A program made the translations under genes and the position numbers. Below the pieces are notes generated by a model. The model worked only from the letters and a program-made list of their open reading frames with translations, was not told the DNA's origin and searched no databases. Shown in pieces: positions 51,322-59,590 of a stretch of DNA of 64,000 bases. Within the stretch, counting starts at the first letter, position 1. Every line of letters starts with the position of its first letter. The stretch is taken from contig NZ_JAUFRA010000005.1 of NCBI RefSeq assembly GCF_030410045.1, positions 558,001 through 622,000 on the forward strand, written 5' to 3'. The DNA comes from Marivivens donghaensis (GTDB taxonomy: Bacteria > Pseudomonadota > Alphaproteobacteria > Rhodobacterales > Rhodobacteraceae).

Positions 51322-51485
51322 TGGCGAGTTTCTGCTCTTCACGTGCGCAAGCCCTTACATTCCAGTGGCCTTAAGCAAATCCGAGGGAGCTGGCTCTGTC
51401 CTTGCCCTGGCCTGGTTATCTGGCGCCCACCTGTAAAAACAGGTCCTCGGGAATAAAGGGTGCACGGTTGCTGTGGTTCTCGCCA
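51322..51485 (+). ncRNA. ssrS: Probable 6S RNA
   Basis: No gene fits this 314-base gap, but it folds into one long rod. TGGCGAG (51322-51328) pairs with CTCGCCA (51479-51485); CGTGC, CCCTT, CATTCC and CCGAGG segments then pair in order with GCACG, AAGGG, GGAAT and CCTCGG on the far side. About 17 bases (AGTGGCCTTAAGCAAAT) remain open opposite the closed arm, as the central bubble of 6S would. The GTGCGCAAGCCC stretch resembles the 5' closing stem of E. coli 6S. Length 164 is in the 6S range. 6S RNA sequesters sigma-70 RNA polymerase. Strand and identity are inferred; a different structured RNA is possible. Confidence 0.6.
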
Positions 51486-51497
51486 CTTTCTCCCACA

Positions 51498-51531
51498 CAA
51501 AAAACTAAGGGCGCCCTAGCGGACGCCCCTT
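51498..51531 (-). terminator. Terminator of the small membrane protein gene
   Basis: AAGGGCG (51507-51513) pairs with CGCCCCTT (51524-51531); on the minus strand this is followed by a run of T (A-run 51498-51504 on the plus strand). It ends the gene at 51551. Confidence 0.88.
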
Positions 51532-51550
51532 AAACTAATTGCAGCGGGAT

Positions 51551-51886
51551 TTAGTGACGCAAATTGCGCGCACGGTAGGTGCGTTTTGCCTGCACGGGCA
51601 CGCGCACCAAAGCAGGCTCGCGGATCATGCTGTGCTGACGCAGACCACCACGTGGTTCGTCATCATCGTCATTCATATTCATGATGCGGATCGCAAACTG
51701 AACACCCGCAAAAACGATGCCGTTGAACAGCCACAGCAGGAATACGGCCAATAGGCCCTCTTTGGAGCTGGTGACAAGATGCGCGAGGTTCGCGATGTTG
51801 AACCAGAGGAGCAGACCCACAAACACCGCCGAGACGATGAAACCGATGATCACCTGAGTGATATACATCTTGATAAGTTTGGGCAT
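51551..51886 (-). CDS. Small membrane protein, two membrane segments
   Basis: 111 residues: MPKLIKMYITQVIIGFIVSA opens the first hydrophobic segment and GLLAVFLLWLFNGIVFAGVQ the second, followed by an acidic DDDDE and a basic tail (VPVQAKRTYRARNLRH). I do not recognise the family. It has a strong terminator and sits beside the putative 6S gene; spacing to nusB is about 100 bases. Confidence 0.75.
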   Translation of the reverse strand: MPKLIKMYITQVIIGFIVSAVFVGLLLWFNIANLAHLVTSSKEGLLAVFLLWLFNGIVFAGVQFAIRIMNMNDDDDEPRGGLRQHSMIREPALVRVPVQAKRTYRARNLRH

Positions 51887-51992
51887 GGTCGCACCTCCGT
51901 TACAAAACTGAACGTAGTCGCTTCCCCCCGCGCTGCAAGGGGATTCGCCAAAATGAGCAGAGTTATCGCAGGAAACGGCGGTGAACCGCCTG

Positions 51993-52460
51993 TTAGAACG
52001 CCTCAGGGCGTGCTTCGCGGGCCATGTGGTCCAAAACAGCGTTTACGAATTTAGGTTCGCGACCTTCTGGGAAGAATGCCTCAGCAACCTGAACGTATTC
52101 AACGATGGCCACTTTGGGTGGGGTATCGCCAGCCACCAACTCAGAGCCAGCCGCACGAAACAATGCACGCAGGGTCGGGTCGATGCGATCAATCGGCCAT
52201 TTCGCAACCAACGCGCGGTCGGTCATTTGGTCGATCTTGGCCTGTTCGTTCACAGCAACATCCACGATCGAACGCAGGACTTCGATGTCGCCATCTTGCA
52301 GCGTATCGCCCTCGATCGTTTCGCCGAACCGATAGTTCGCAAATTCACGCACGACCGCTTCGACAGTTTGGCCAGAAACTTCCATTTGGAACAGCGCCTG
52401 AACCGCGTAGAGACGCGAGGCTGATTTCATCTTGCGGCGTTCGTTATTGGAAACGTTCAT
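51993..52460 (-). CDS. nusB: Transcription antitermination protein NusB
   Basis: A 155-residue all-helical RNA-binding protein that works with NusE in rRNA antitermination. SASRLYAVQALFQMEVSGQT and PIDRIDPTLRALFRAAGSEL are family stretches, and the end KFVNAVLDHMAREARPEAF matches. It follows ribH by 14 bases; nusB is a usual partner of rib genes in bacteria. Confidence 0.95.
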   Translation of the reverse strand: MNVSNNERRKMKSASRLYAVQALFQMEVSGQTVEAVVREFANYRFGETIEGDTLQDGDIEVLRSIVDVAVNEQAKIDQMTDRALVAKWPIDRIDPTLRALFRAAGSELVAGDTPPKVAIVEYVQVAEAFFPEGREPKFVNAVLDHMAREARPEAF

Positions 52461-52474
52461 GGCTTGGGCAGTCC

Positions 52475-52993
52475 TCAGGCCTTTTGGGCCAGCAATATAT
52501 CGTTGGTGAAGCCGATCTTACCGGCGCGGCCCCACTTACGGCCCAAGGCGATCAGGTGCAAGGCCGCAGCTGCAGCACCGCCCCCTTTGTTTTGATCTTT
52601 AGGATCTGACCGAACGGCAGCTTGCTCATAATTCTCGACTGTAAGGATGCCGTTGCCGATGCAATGGCCCTGAAGCCCGAGCAAAGTGATGGCACGGCTC
52701 GAATCATTACAAACTGTATCGTAATGGGTGGTTTCCCCACGGATCACACAGCCCAGCGCGACATATCCATCAAAATTCGACATGCGTGTGGCGATCCCGA
52801 TCGCGGTCGGAATTTCGAGCGCACCTGGCACTTCGATCACCTCATAGGTGCCACCAGCGGCCTCAATCTCTGCCTTTGCGCCCGCGACCAGACCATCGGC
52901 GATGTCTTTGTAATAGGGTGCCACCACGATCAGCAGCTTGATCGGGTCGTCGAACTCAGGCCGATCAAGGATATAGTGCGATGCGCCAGCCAT
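52475..52993 (-). CDS. ribH: 6,7-dimethyl-8-ribityllumazine synthase
   Basis: Condenses the ribitylamino-uracil and the four-carbon phosphate into lumazine. The 172 residues have EVIEVPGALEIPTAIGIATR, GYVALGCVIRGETTHYDTVC (His-containing active site) and GNGILTVENYEQAAVRSD. Its ATG overlaps the ribB stop (TGATG). It is followed by nusB on the same strand. Confidence 0.95.
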   Translation of the reverse strand: MAGASHYILDRPEFDDPIKLLIVVAPYYKDIADGLVAGAKAEIEAAGGTYEVIEVPGALEIPTAIGIATRMSNFDGYVALGCVIRGETTHYDTVCNDSSRAITLLGLQGHCIGNGILTVENYEQAAVRSDPKDQNKGGGAAAAALHLIALGRKWGRAGKIGFTNDILLAQKA

Positions 52994-54123
52994 CAGTTTG
53001 CTCCGTCAATCATGCGGGTGCCGACAATCTCTAGACCGTAGGCATCAAGCCCAACCACCTTGGGCTGGGGCGAATTCGATAGCAGTGTAATACGCGACAG
53101 GCCCAAGGACGACAAAATTTGTGCACCCAGCCCATATTGGCGCAGCGTTTGCGGTGATTGGCCTTCCTCAGGAACCAGTTTCATCTGCAGATCACGCAGC
53201 AAAACAACGGCCCCACGACCCTCTGCGGCGATGGTTTTCATCGCCTGCGAAAACTCGAACGCGCGACCCTCGTGGCCGACACCGACCATATCCAGCATCG
53301 GATCAAGCGAATGCATCCGCACCAAAACGGGCTCGTCACCGCTAATGTCGCCTTTGATCAGGGCGATATGCTCTGCACCTTGGGTCTGGTCTGTATAAAT
53401 CCGCATAGTCCAGTCGCCGCCGAACTCTGACGTGATTTGCTGTTCGTCCCGCAGTTTCACGAGGTTATCATGGCGACGACGATAGGCGATCAGATCGCTG
53501 ATCGTCCCGATCTTGAGGTTATGCGTCTGCGCAAAGGCAACCAGATCAGGCAGACGCGCCATTTCGCCGTCTTCCTTCATGATCTCACAAATCACGCCCG
53601 ATGGGTTCAAACCAGCAAGCCGGGAAATGTCGGTGGCAGCCTCTGTGTGACCAGCACGCACCAACACACCACCATCGCGCGCACGCAGCGGGAAAATGTG
53701 ACCGGGGGTCGCGATATCGGCAGGGCCTTTGGAGGCATCAATCGCCACAGAAATCGTCCGCGCACGGTCACCTGCTGAAATCCCCGTCGAGACACCCTCT
53801 CGCGCTTCGATCGAGACCGTGAAGGCTGTTTCATGACGTGACGAATTGGTCGAAGCCATGAGCGGCAGGCCAAGCTGCGCGATACGTTCGCTCGTCATGG
53901 TCAAGCAAATCAGGCCACGCCCGTGGGTCGCCATAAAGTTCACCGCATCAGGTGTTGCCATCTGCGCGGGGATCACCAGATCGCCTTCATTCTCGCGATC
54001 TTCGTGATCGACAAGGATAAACATCCGACCGTTGCGGGCCTCATCAATGATCTCTTCAATGCTCGAAATGGCATCTTTGAGTTCCCGTTCTACTGGGCCT
54101 GCAGCTTCGAATTTGGTCGACAT
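52993..54123 (-). CDS. ribB: DHBP synthase with degenerate GTP cyclohydrolase II half
   Basis: 376 residues. The N-terminal 210 form 3,4-dihydroxy-2-butanone 4-phosphate synthase: LVDHEDRENEGDLVIPAQ near 37, SIEAREGVSTGISAGDRA and FPLRARDGGVLVRAGHTEAA, so this activity should be intact. The rest aligns with GTP cyclohydrolase II but lacks the C-x10-C-x-C zinc cysteines: the segment reads VLVRMHSLDPMLDMVGVGHE with no Cys. The second activity is therefore unlikely. Similar proteins have been called RibBX in other bacteria. It lies between ribE and ribH. Confidence 0.92.
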   Translation of the reverse strand: MSTKFEAAGPVERELKDAISSIEEIIDEARNGRMFILVDHEDRENEGDLVIPAQMATPDAVNFMATHGRGLICLTMTSERIAQLGLPLMASTNSSRHETAFTVSIEAREGVSTGISAGDRARTISVAIDASKGPADIATPGHIFPLRARDGGVLVRAGHTEAATDISRLAGLNPSGVICEIMKEDGEMARLPDLVAFAQTHNLKIGTISDLIAYRRRHDNLVKLRDEQQITSEFGGDWTMRIYTDQTQGAEHIALIKGDISGDEPVLVRMHSLDPMLDMVGVGHEGRAFEFSQAMKTIAAEGRGAVVLLRDLQMKLVPEEGQSPQTLRQYGLGAQILSSLGLSRITLLSNSPQPKVVGLDAYGLEIVGTRMIDGAN

Positions 54124-54208
54124 AGTACTTCCCGATCTTGATAGGCGGTCCTAAGGGGTTAGGCTGGAAACAGAGGCCAGACTTTGCGGTAGGTCAAACG
54201 CGGGTCGG

Positions 54209-54805
54209 TTAGTCCCATTCTCGCAGACGCGCCACGTAGCGGGCCATCGTGTCGATCTCTAGGTTGATACGGTCCCCAACCTGAACATCGCCCCAAATCG
54301 TCACCTCTTTGGTATGCGGAATGACGTTGATCCCAAAGGTCGCGCCGTCCACCTCGTTCACGGTGAGCGAGGTGCCGTTCAACGCGACTGATCCTTTGGG
54401 CGCGATGAATTTCGCCAGCTCTTCAGGCGCGCGGAATGTCATTCGCGTGCTATCACCCTCGGTCGTCATGGCGATCAGGTCAGCCACGCCATCGACGTGC
54501 CCCGACACAATGTGACCGCCCAGTTCGTCACCGACCTTGAGCGCACGTTCTAGATTGATCCGTTTTCCAACAGCCCATCCGCCGATGTTCGTCTTAGCAA
54601 CGCTTTCCGCGCTGATTTCAACGTCGAACCAGTTCTGTGGCTCACGCCCCAAAGCCACGACCGTCAAACAGCAGCCATTGCATGCAATCGAAGCGCCCAA
54701 GTCGATGCCATCCACGTCATAGGATGTCCCAATCCGCGCACGCAAATCGCCGCGCTGTTCCAGTTCGAGAACCTTGCCAATATCCGTGATGATGCCAGTA
54801 AACAT
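54209..54805 (-). CDS. ribE: Riboflavin synthase alpha subunit
   Basis: Makes riboflavin from two lumazines. 198 residues in two similar barrels: MFTGIITDIGKVLELEQRG, SIACNGCCLTVVALG, then GGHIVSGHVDGVADLIAM and KGSVALNGTSLTVNEVDGAT, both halves carrying the paired NGxxLTV motif. The start at 54805 fits the MFTGII family opening. An FMN riboswitch is not visible upstream. Confidence 0.95.
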   Translation of the reverse strand: MFTGIITDIGKVLELEQRGDLRARIGTSYDVDGIDLGASIACNGCCLTVVALGREPQNWFDVEISAESVAKTNIGGWAVGKRINLERALKVGDELGGHIVSGHVDGVADLIAMTTEGDSTRMTFRAPEELAKFIAPKGSVALNGTSLTVNEVDGATFGINVIPHTKEVTIWGDVQVGDRINLEIDTMARYVARLREWD

Positions 54806-54925
54806 GGGTCTGCCTTTCCAAAGTTGAACAAGTGGTATCGTTCCATCAGGTCCCAGACAAGGGCAAGGGTAGCCTCGCAAAACCAACAGACCAGCATCAC
54901 CCATGGAAAAGGTCTTATTTATGCC

Positions 54926-54934
54926 TTATCCACA
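54926..54934 (+). promoter_or_regulatory. DnaA-box consensus sequence
   Basis: TTATCCACA, a perfect DnaA box, lies between ribE and kpsS. A second copy is at 61190 before nrdR. Single boxes occur by chance about once in every two such windows. Confidence 0.35.
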
Positions 54935-54985
54935 GGGTAATCTGCGCAGATGCAGGTAATTTTATAGAAGTGCACCCTTTTTCAA

Positions 54986-56272
54986 GTGACCCAAAGACCG
55001 AACCGCCATTTCCTGTTTTTACAGGGTCCTCACGGGCCCTTCTTCCATCGGCTTGGGCTTATGCTCCGCCGTGCAGGGGCAGAGGTTTGGCGGGTTGGCT
55101 TTAACGCAGGCGACCGCGCGTTTTCGTTCGGGGACCGCGGGTTTATTCCGTTCACGGGGGCGCCATCTGACTGGCCTGACACGTTTGCAGCCCTCGTCGC
55201 TGAGCATCATATCACCGATATCGTCCTTTATGGCGATGTGCGGCCCATCCACGCGCAGGCTGTTGCGGCGGCAAAGGACATGGGCCTTACCGTTCATGTG
55301 TTCGAAGAGGGCTATATGCGGCCTTATTGGGTCACTTATGAACGCGGCGGCACCAATGGCAATTCGCGCCTCATGGATATGTCCATCGACCAGATGCGTC
55401 AGGCCCTTGAGCGCTCGGACATGGACGTTCCAGAACCGCCTGCGCATTGGGGTGACATGCGCCAGCACGTGTTTTACGGCGCGCTTTACCATTGGTTCGT
55501 GATTTTCCGAAACCGCCAGTTCCGAGAGTTTGCGCCCCATCGTGACCTTAGCCCGCTGCATGAAGCTATACTGTATACGCGCCGCTTGCTGCTCATGCCG
55601 TTCATTTCTCTGCATCGTATGCTGGCAACTGCACGCGTGAGGTTTGGCGGCTTTCCCTATCACCCTGTCCTGCTTCAGCTAGAGCACGATTCAAATTTCC
55701 TCCGCCATTCGCCCTTTGCATCAATGGAGGATTTCCTGCGCGTCGTGATCGAAGGTTTTGCCCAAGGCGCGGGACGGCACCACCACCTCGTGTTCAAAGC
55801 ACACCCGCTGGAAAACGACCGCTCACCCACGCGCAAGAACATCAACCGCATCGCCAAAGAGTTCGGCGTTGAGGATCGCATTCACTACATTCGCGGTGGA
55901 AAGCTGGCAAAGCTCTTGGATCACGCTCGCACGGCTGTGACGGTCAATTCGACTGCGGCCCAGCAGGTGCTCTGGCGGTCGATCCCGCTCAAGGTGTTTG
56001 GCAACGCGGTCTATGACAAACCAGAGTTTGTCTCGACCCTGCCACTGCCTGATTTCTTTGCGCAACCTGGGCGTCCAGACAATCGAGCTTACCGTGATTA
56101 TCGTCAGTTTTTACTTGAAACGAGCCAAATTCCCGGCGGGTTTTATTCGTCCCGCGGGCGCCGTCAGTTGCTACGGCAGGTTGTAGACATGATGCTCGAC
56201 GATGAAGATCCTTATGATGCGCTTCGGTCGGGGAAGATCGCGCCGAGGCAGTCTTTGCGGATTGTGAACTAA
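54986..56272 (+). CDS. kpsS: Capsule polysaccharide biosynthesis/export protein, KpsS-like
   Basis: A 428-residue cytoplasmic protein related to KpsS, which adds the first Kdo in the beta-Kdo linker of group 2 capsules. The N-terminal half has FLFLQGPHGPFFHRLGLMLR and VFEEGYMRPYWVTYERGGTN, and the C-terminal half HHLVFKAHPLENDRS and TVNSTAAQQVLWRSIPLKVF, as in the KpsS/KpsC family. Start is a GTG with no strong ribosome site. It is divergent from ribE and heads the capsule trio. Confidence 0.9.
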   Translation: MTQRPNRHFLFLQGPHGPFFHRLGLMLRRAGAEVWRVGFNAGDRAFSFGDRGFIPFTGAPSDWPDTFAALVAEHHITDIVLYGDVRPIHAQAVAAAKDMGLTVHVFEEGYMRPYWVTYERGGTNGNSRLMDMSIDQMRQALERSDMDVPEPPAHWGDMRQHVFYGALYHWFVIFRNRQFREFAPHRDLSPLHEAILYTRRLLLMPFISLHRMLATARVRFGGFPYHPVLLQLEHDSNFLRHSPFASMEDFLRVVIEGFAQGAGRHHHLVFKAHPLENDRSPTRKNINRIAKEFGVEDRIHYIRGGKLAKLLDHARTAVTVNSTAAQQVLWRSIPLKVFGNAVYDKPEFVSTLPLPDFFAQPGRPDNRAYRDYRQFLLETSQIPGGFYSSRGRRQLLRQVVDMMLDDEDPYDALRSGKIAPRQSLRIVN

Positions 56273-56423
56273 ACACCACTACCCCTAGTAGCCCGCCACC
56301 CACTCGCGGCAGGGTGGCAACAGGTTGCACGCTTTGGTGTTGCAGACTGGATTTTATTCACAGACTTCGGTAACTTATTCTCAAAACTTGAGGCAGATAA
56401 TAATAGGTCGAGGAGACCGAGCA

Positions 56424-57557
56424 GTGAGCACCCTAAGTTTGCGCCTTGCCCGAGGTGCGGCACTTATCGCCGCATGTTCCCTTTTGGGAGCCTGTGGTTT
56501 GCCGCGTTCTGGCCCAAATAAAGCTGAAATTTTCGCGGGTTCCGTCATGCGCGAAGGAGATGCCTTTGTGCTGATCGTCGATGACCGCGTTAACCGCATT
56601 GCAAGCGTTTCGCCCGCGCTCGGATTTTCAAGCTCGCTTGAAAACGCAGCGATCCTAGGGTCCGACGTCATAAGCGCAGGCGATGTTCTCGGTCTGACGA
56701 TCTGGGAAAACGTCGATGATGGCCTTTTGGTGCCCCAAGGACAAAACGCAACCGTTCTGAACGAGCTTCAAGTTGATGGCGCTGGGTTCATTTACGTGCC
56801 CTACGCGGGCCGCGTTCGCGCTGCTGGCAACTCGCCAGAACGTATCCGTCAGATCATCACCGAAAAGCTCGCAGAGCAGACCCCTGAACCCCAAGTTCAG
56901 GTGCGTCGTCTGGCTGGTGACGGTGCAACTGTGACCGTTTCGGGCCGCGTCGGCGGCCAAGGTGTCTACCCGATTGAACGCCCGACCCGCACGCTCTCAT
57001 CAATGATCGCTGCCGCAGGTGGCGTTGCCATCCAGCCTGAAATCGCACAGATCACCGTGATCCGTGGCGATGCCAGCGGCACAATTTGGTACGAAGACCT
57101 CTTTGATCACCCAGCGGCCGACATCGCATTGCGCGCTGGCGACCAGATCTACGTCAAAGAAGACAGCCGAACCTTTACCGCGCTCGGCGCGACAGGCAGC
57201 CAAAGCCGCGTTCCATTTGAATCCAAAGCAATCTCTGCGATTGAGGCTTTGGCGACAGTCGGCGGTTTGCAAACCGCTGCGGCCGATCCAACTGGCGTCT
57301 TTGTGTTCCGCAACGAACCCGCCGAAATCGCGAACCAGCTTTTGGCTCGGACTGATTTGGTCGGCACTCAGCGCGTTGTTTACGTGCTGGACCTGACCCA
57401 ACCGAATGGCATGTTCATGGCTCGCGACTTTGCAATCCGTGATGGCGACACCGTCTACGTCACCGAAGCGCCGTTCGTTCAGTTCAACAAGGCTATTGCG
57501 GCAGCGACAGGCTCGCTAACCGCAGCCGACACCGCGCGCTCTGCGTTCACGCAGTAA
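56424..57557 (+). CDS. Polysaccharide export outer-membrane lipoprotein, Wza-like
   Basis: 377 residues. GTG start (AGGAGA upstream) gives VSTLSLRLARGAALIAACSL, with a lipobox LLGAC and Cys24. The export domain has GDVLGLTIWENVDDGLLVPQ and the SLBB-type repeats TVSGRVGGQGVYPIERPTRT and RAGDQIYVKEDSRT. This is the outer-membrane channel that passes capsule polymer, as KpsD or Wza do. The last bases overlap kpsC (TAATG). The inner ABC transporter and KpsE-like partner are not in the window. Confidence 0.9.
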   Translation: MSTLSLRLARGAALIAACSLLGACGLPRSGPNKAEIFAGSVMREGDAFVLIVDDRVNRIASVSPALGFSSSLENAAILGSDVISAGDVLGLTIWENVDDGLLVPQGQNATVLNELQVDGAGFIYVPYAGRVRAAGNSPERIRQIITEKLAEQTPEPQVQVRRLAGDGATVTVSGRVGGQGVYPIERPTRTLSSMIAAAGGVAIQPEIAQITVIRGDASGTIWYEDLFDHPAADIALRAGDQIYVKEDSRTFTALGATGSQSRVPFESKAISAIEALATVGGLQTAAADPTGVFVFRNEPAEIANQLLARTDLVGTQRVVYVLDLTQPNGMFMARDFAIRDGDTVYVTEAPFVQFNKAIAAATGSLTAADTARSAFTQ

Positions 57558-59590
57558 TGCACGCGCCCGATTGGACACCCGCCGCCGCAGGGGACACCTT
57601 GCGGCGGCTTTTTGTCTACAACGGCGGGTTTCTCACCCAAAAACGCGTCAGGCGTATTCTGCAGTTGGCAGGTTACGACATCAGCCTCGGCAAACCGTCA
57701 GAGGGTGATCTGGTCGGCGTCTGGGGGCAAAGCCCAACCGCCCCGCGTGGCGAGGCCATTGCTAGCCGCACAGATACTCCCATCATCCGTGTTGAGGATG
57801 CGTTCCTTCGCTCAATCCATCCAGGTCGCGATGGTGAACCGCCGCTCGGCCTCTGCATTGATGACCTCGGCATTCATTTCGATCCCGAACAACCATCTCG
57901 GCTGGAACGAATTTTGGCGGAACATCCCCTTGATGATACAGCGCTTTTGAACCGCTCAAGGGCGGGGATCGAGCGGATACGCGGGAATGAACTGTCGAAG
58001 TACAACGCTTTCGATCTGACGCTCTCTGCGCCAGAGCCAGGCTATGTTCTGGTCATTGATCAGACCACTGGCGACGCGAGTGTCACCGCCAGCCGCGCGA
58101 ACCGTCACACATTCCAAGAGATGTTGTTTCAGGCCCGCGAGGATCACCCCAACGCGCGCATCCTTATTAAAACCCACCCAGAAACGGCGGCAGGGCATCG
58201 GGGTGGACACTTCCGTCCCGACGATTGCCGCGATGGGATGGAGTTATACGATGCGCCCGTTTCGCCGTGGGCGCTACTGGATGGGGCGATCGCCGTTTAT
58301 ACAGTGTCCTCACAGCTTGGGTTCGAGGCGATCATGGCGGGTCACCGCCCGCAAGTCTTTGGTCAACCGTTCTATGCGGGCTGGGGCCTGACGAACGATC
58401 ATACGCCGCTTTACCGCAGGCAAAGGCGTCTCACGCGGGCACAGCTTTTTGCCGCGGCCATGATCCTTTATCCGATTTGGTTTGATCCCTATCGCAATCG
58501 GCTTTGTTCGTTTGAAGATGCACTGACCACGCTGGAAGCCGAAGTTCGCGCCTATCGCGAAGATGGTCAAGGCTGGGTCGCGGCAGGCATGCGCCTATGG
58601 AAACGCGGGCCGCTGCAGAAGGCATTTGGTCTGCACAAGCCATTGATCTTCAATTCCAAAGCCCCTGTCCGTGCGGCACAAAAATCAGGCCGTCCGCTGA
58701 TGGTCTGGGCAGGGAAAACCACTCCCGACTTAGACGCTGCGGGCGCTGTGCGTGTCGAAGATGGGTTCATTCGGTCCCGTGGACTGGGCGCGGCCCTTAC
58801 CCCCCCGCTCAGCCTCGTTCTGGATGATCAGGGGATTTACTATGATCCGAGCCGTCCATCGCGGCTCGATGCCATTATTAATACAACCGATCTAAATGAC
58901 GACCAGCGCCGACGCGCTGACGCCCTCATCGCGCGGCTCACCTCTGACGGTGTCAGCAAATATAATTTGAACGGCACTGCGCTGCCCGATGACCTGCCAG
59001 CAGGACGGCGCATCCTCGTTCCAGGACAGGTCGAAGACGACGCATCAATTCGATTGGGCACGGGCGATATCAACACCAATCGCGCTTTACTGAGCGCCGT
59101 GCGTGCTGCCAATCCTGACGCGGTGATCCTCTATAAACCGCATCCAGATGTGGAGGCGGGATTGCGCGTTGGAAAGGTTCCAGACGCCGAAGGTTTTGCT
59201 GATGTGGTTCTATCTGGCATCGACGCCGTGACCGCGATTGAAGCCGTAGATGAGGTTTGGACCATGACCTCGACGCTCGGGTTTGAGGCATTGCTAAGAG
59301 GCAAACGCGTCGTCACCTTTGGCCAGCCATTTTACGCAAGCTGGGACCTTACCCAAGATCGCGGAATGCCTGTCGCGCACCGCATTGCGCGCCCCGACTT
59401 GGCAACCTTTGTCCATTGCTGCCTGATCGACTACGCCCGCTATTTCGATCCCGTGACAGGACGCCCCTGCCCTGTCGAGGTTGCCCTCGACCGCATCAAG
59501 GACGATACGGTCACGACCAGCAGCGCAGGTCTAAGGGCGTTATCGAAATTACAGGGGCTAATGGCGAGCTACGCGCACCTTTGGCGTTAA
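57557..59590 (+). CDS. kpsC: Capsule polysaccharide biosynthesis protein KpsC-like, dual Kdo transferase
   Basis: A 677-residue protein made of two similar halves. The first repeats GQPFYAGWGLTNDHTPLYRR near 273 and the second GQPFYASWDLTQDRGMPVAH near 593; each is preceded by an SSQLGFEA or TSTLGFEAL motif, and each half has an SKYN motif. KpsC adds alternating Kdo residues to extend the capsule lipid anchor. The overlap with the lipoprotein gene (TAATG) couples them, and the end overlaps ribD tail-to-tail by 4 bases. Confidence 0.92.
   Translation: MHAPDWTPAAAGDTLRRLFVYNGGFLTQKRVRRILQLAGYDISLGKPSEGDLVGVWGQSPTAPRGEAIASRTDTPIIRVEDAFLRSIHPGRDGEPPLGLCIDDLGIHFDPEQPSRLERILAEHPLDDTALLNRSRAGIERIRGNELSKYNAFDLTLSAPEPGYVLVIDQTTGDASVTASRANRHTFQEMLFQAREDHPNARILIKTHPETAAGHRGGHFRPDDCRDGMELYDAPVSPWALLDGAIAVYTVSSQLGFEAIMAGHRPQVFGQPFYAGWGLTNDHTPLYRRQRRLTRAQLFAAAMILYPIWFDPYRNRLCSFEDALTTLEAEVRAYREDGQGWVAAGMRLWKRGPLQKAFGLHKPLIFNSKAPVRAAQKSGRPLMVWAGKTTPDLDAAGAVRVEDGFIRSRGLGAALTPPLSLVLDDQGIYYDPSRPSRLDAIINTTDLNDDQRRRADALIARLTSDGVSKYNLNGTALPDDLPAGRRILVPGQVEDDASIRLGTGDINTNRALLSAVRAANPDAVILYKPHPDVEAGLRVGKVPDAEGFADVVLSGIDAVTAIEAVDEVWTMTSTLGFEALLRGKRVVTFGQPFYASWDLTQDRGMPVAHRIARPDLATFVHCCLIDYARYFDPVTGRPCPVEVALDRIKDDTVTTSSAGLRALSKLQGLMASYAHLWR

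Noticed and set aside
51322..51485. tmRNA, SRP RNA or RNase P RNA as identity of the structured RNA
   Set aside because: The SRP GGAAGGAAGCAGCC-like core, tmRNA tRNA-like ends and RNase P signatures are absent.
54806..54985. FMN riboswitch before ribE
   Set aside because: The conserved FMN-box segments (for example a GGGGCAGGGTG-like core) are not found on either strand in the gap or before ribB.
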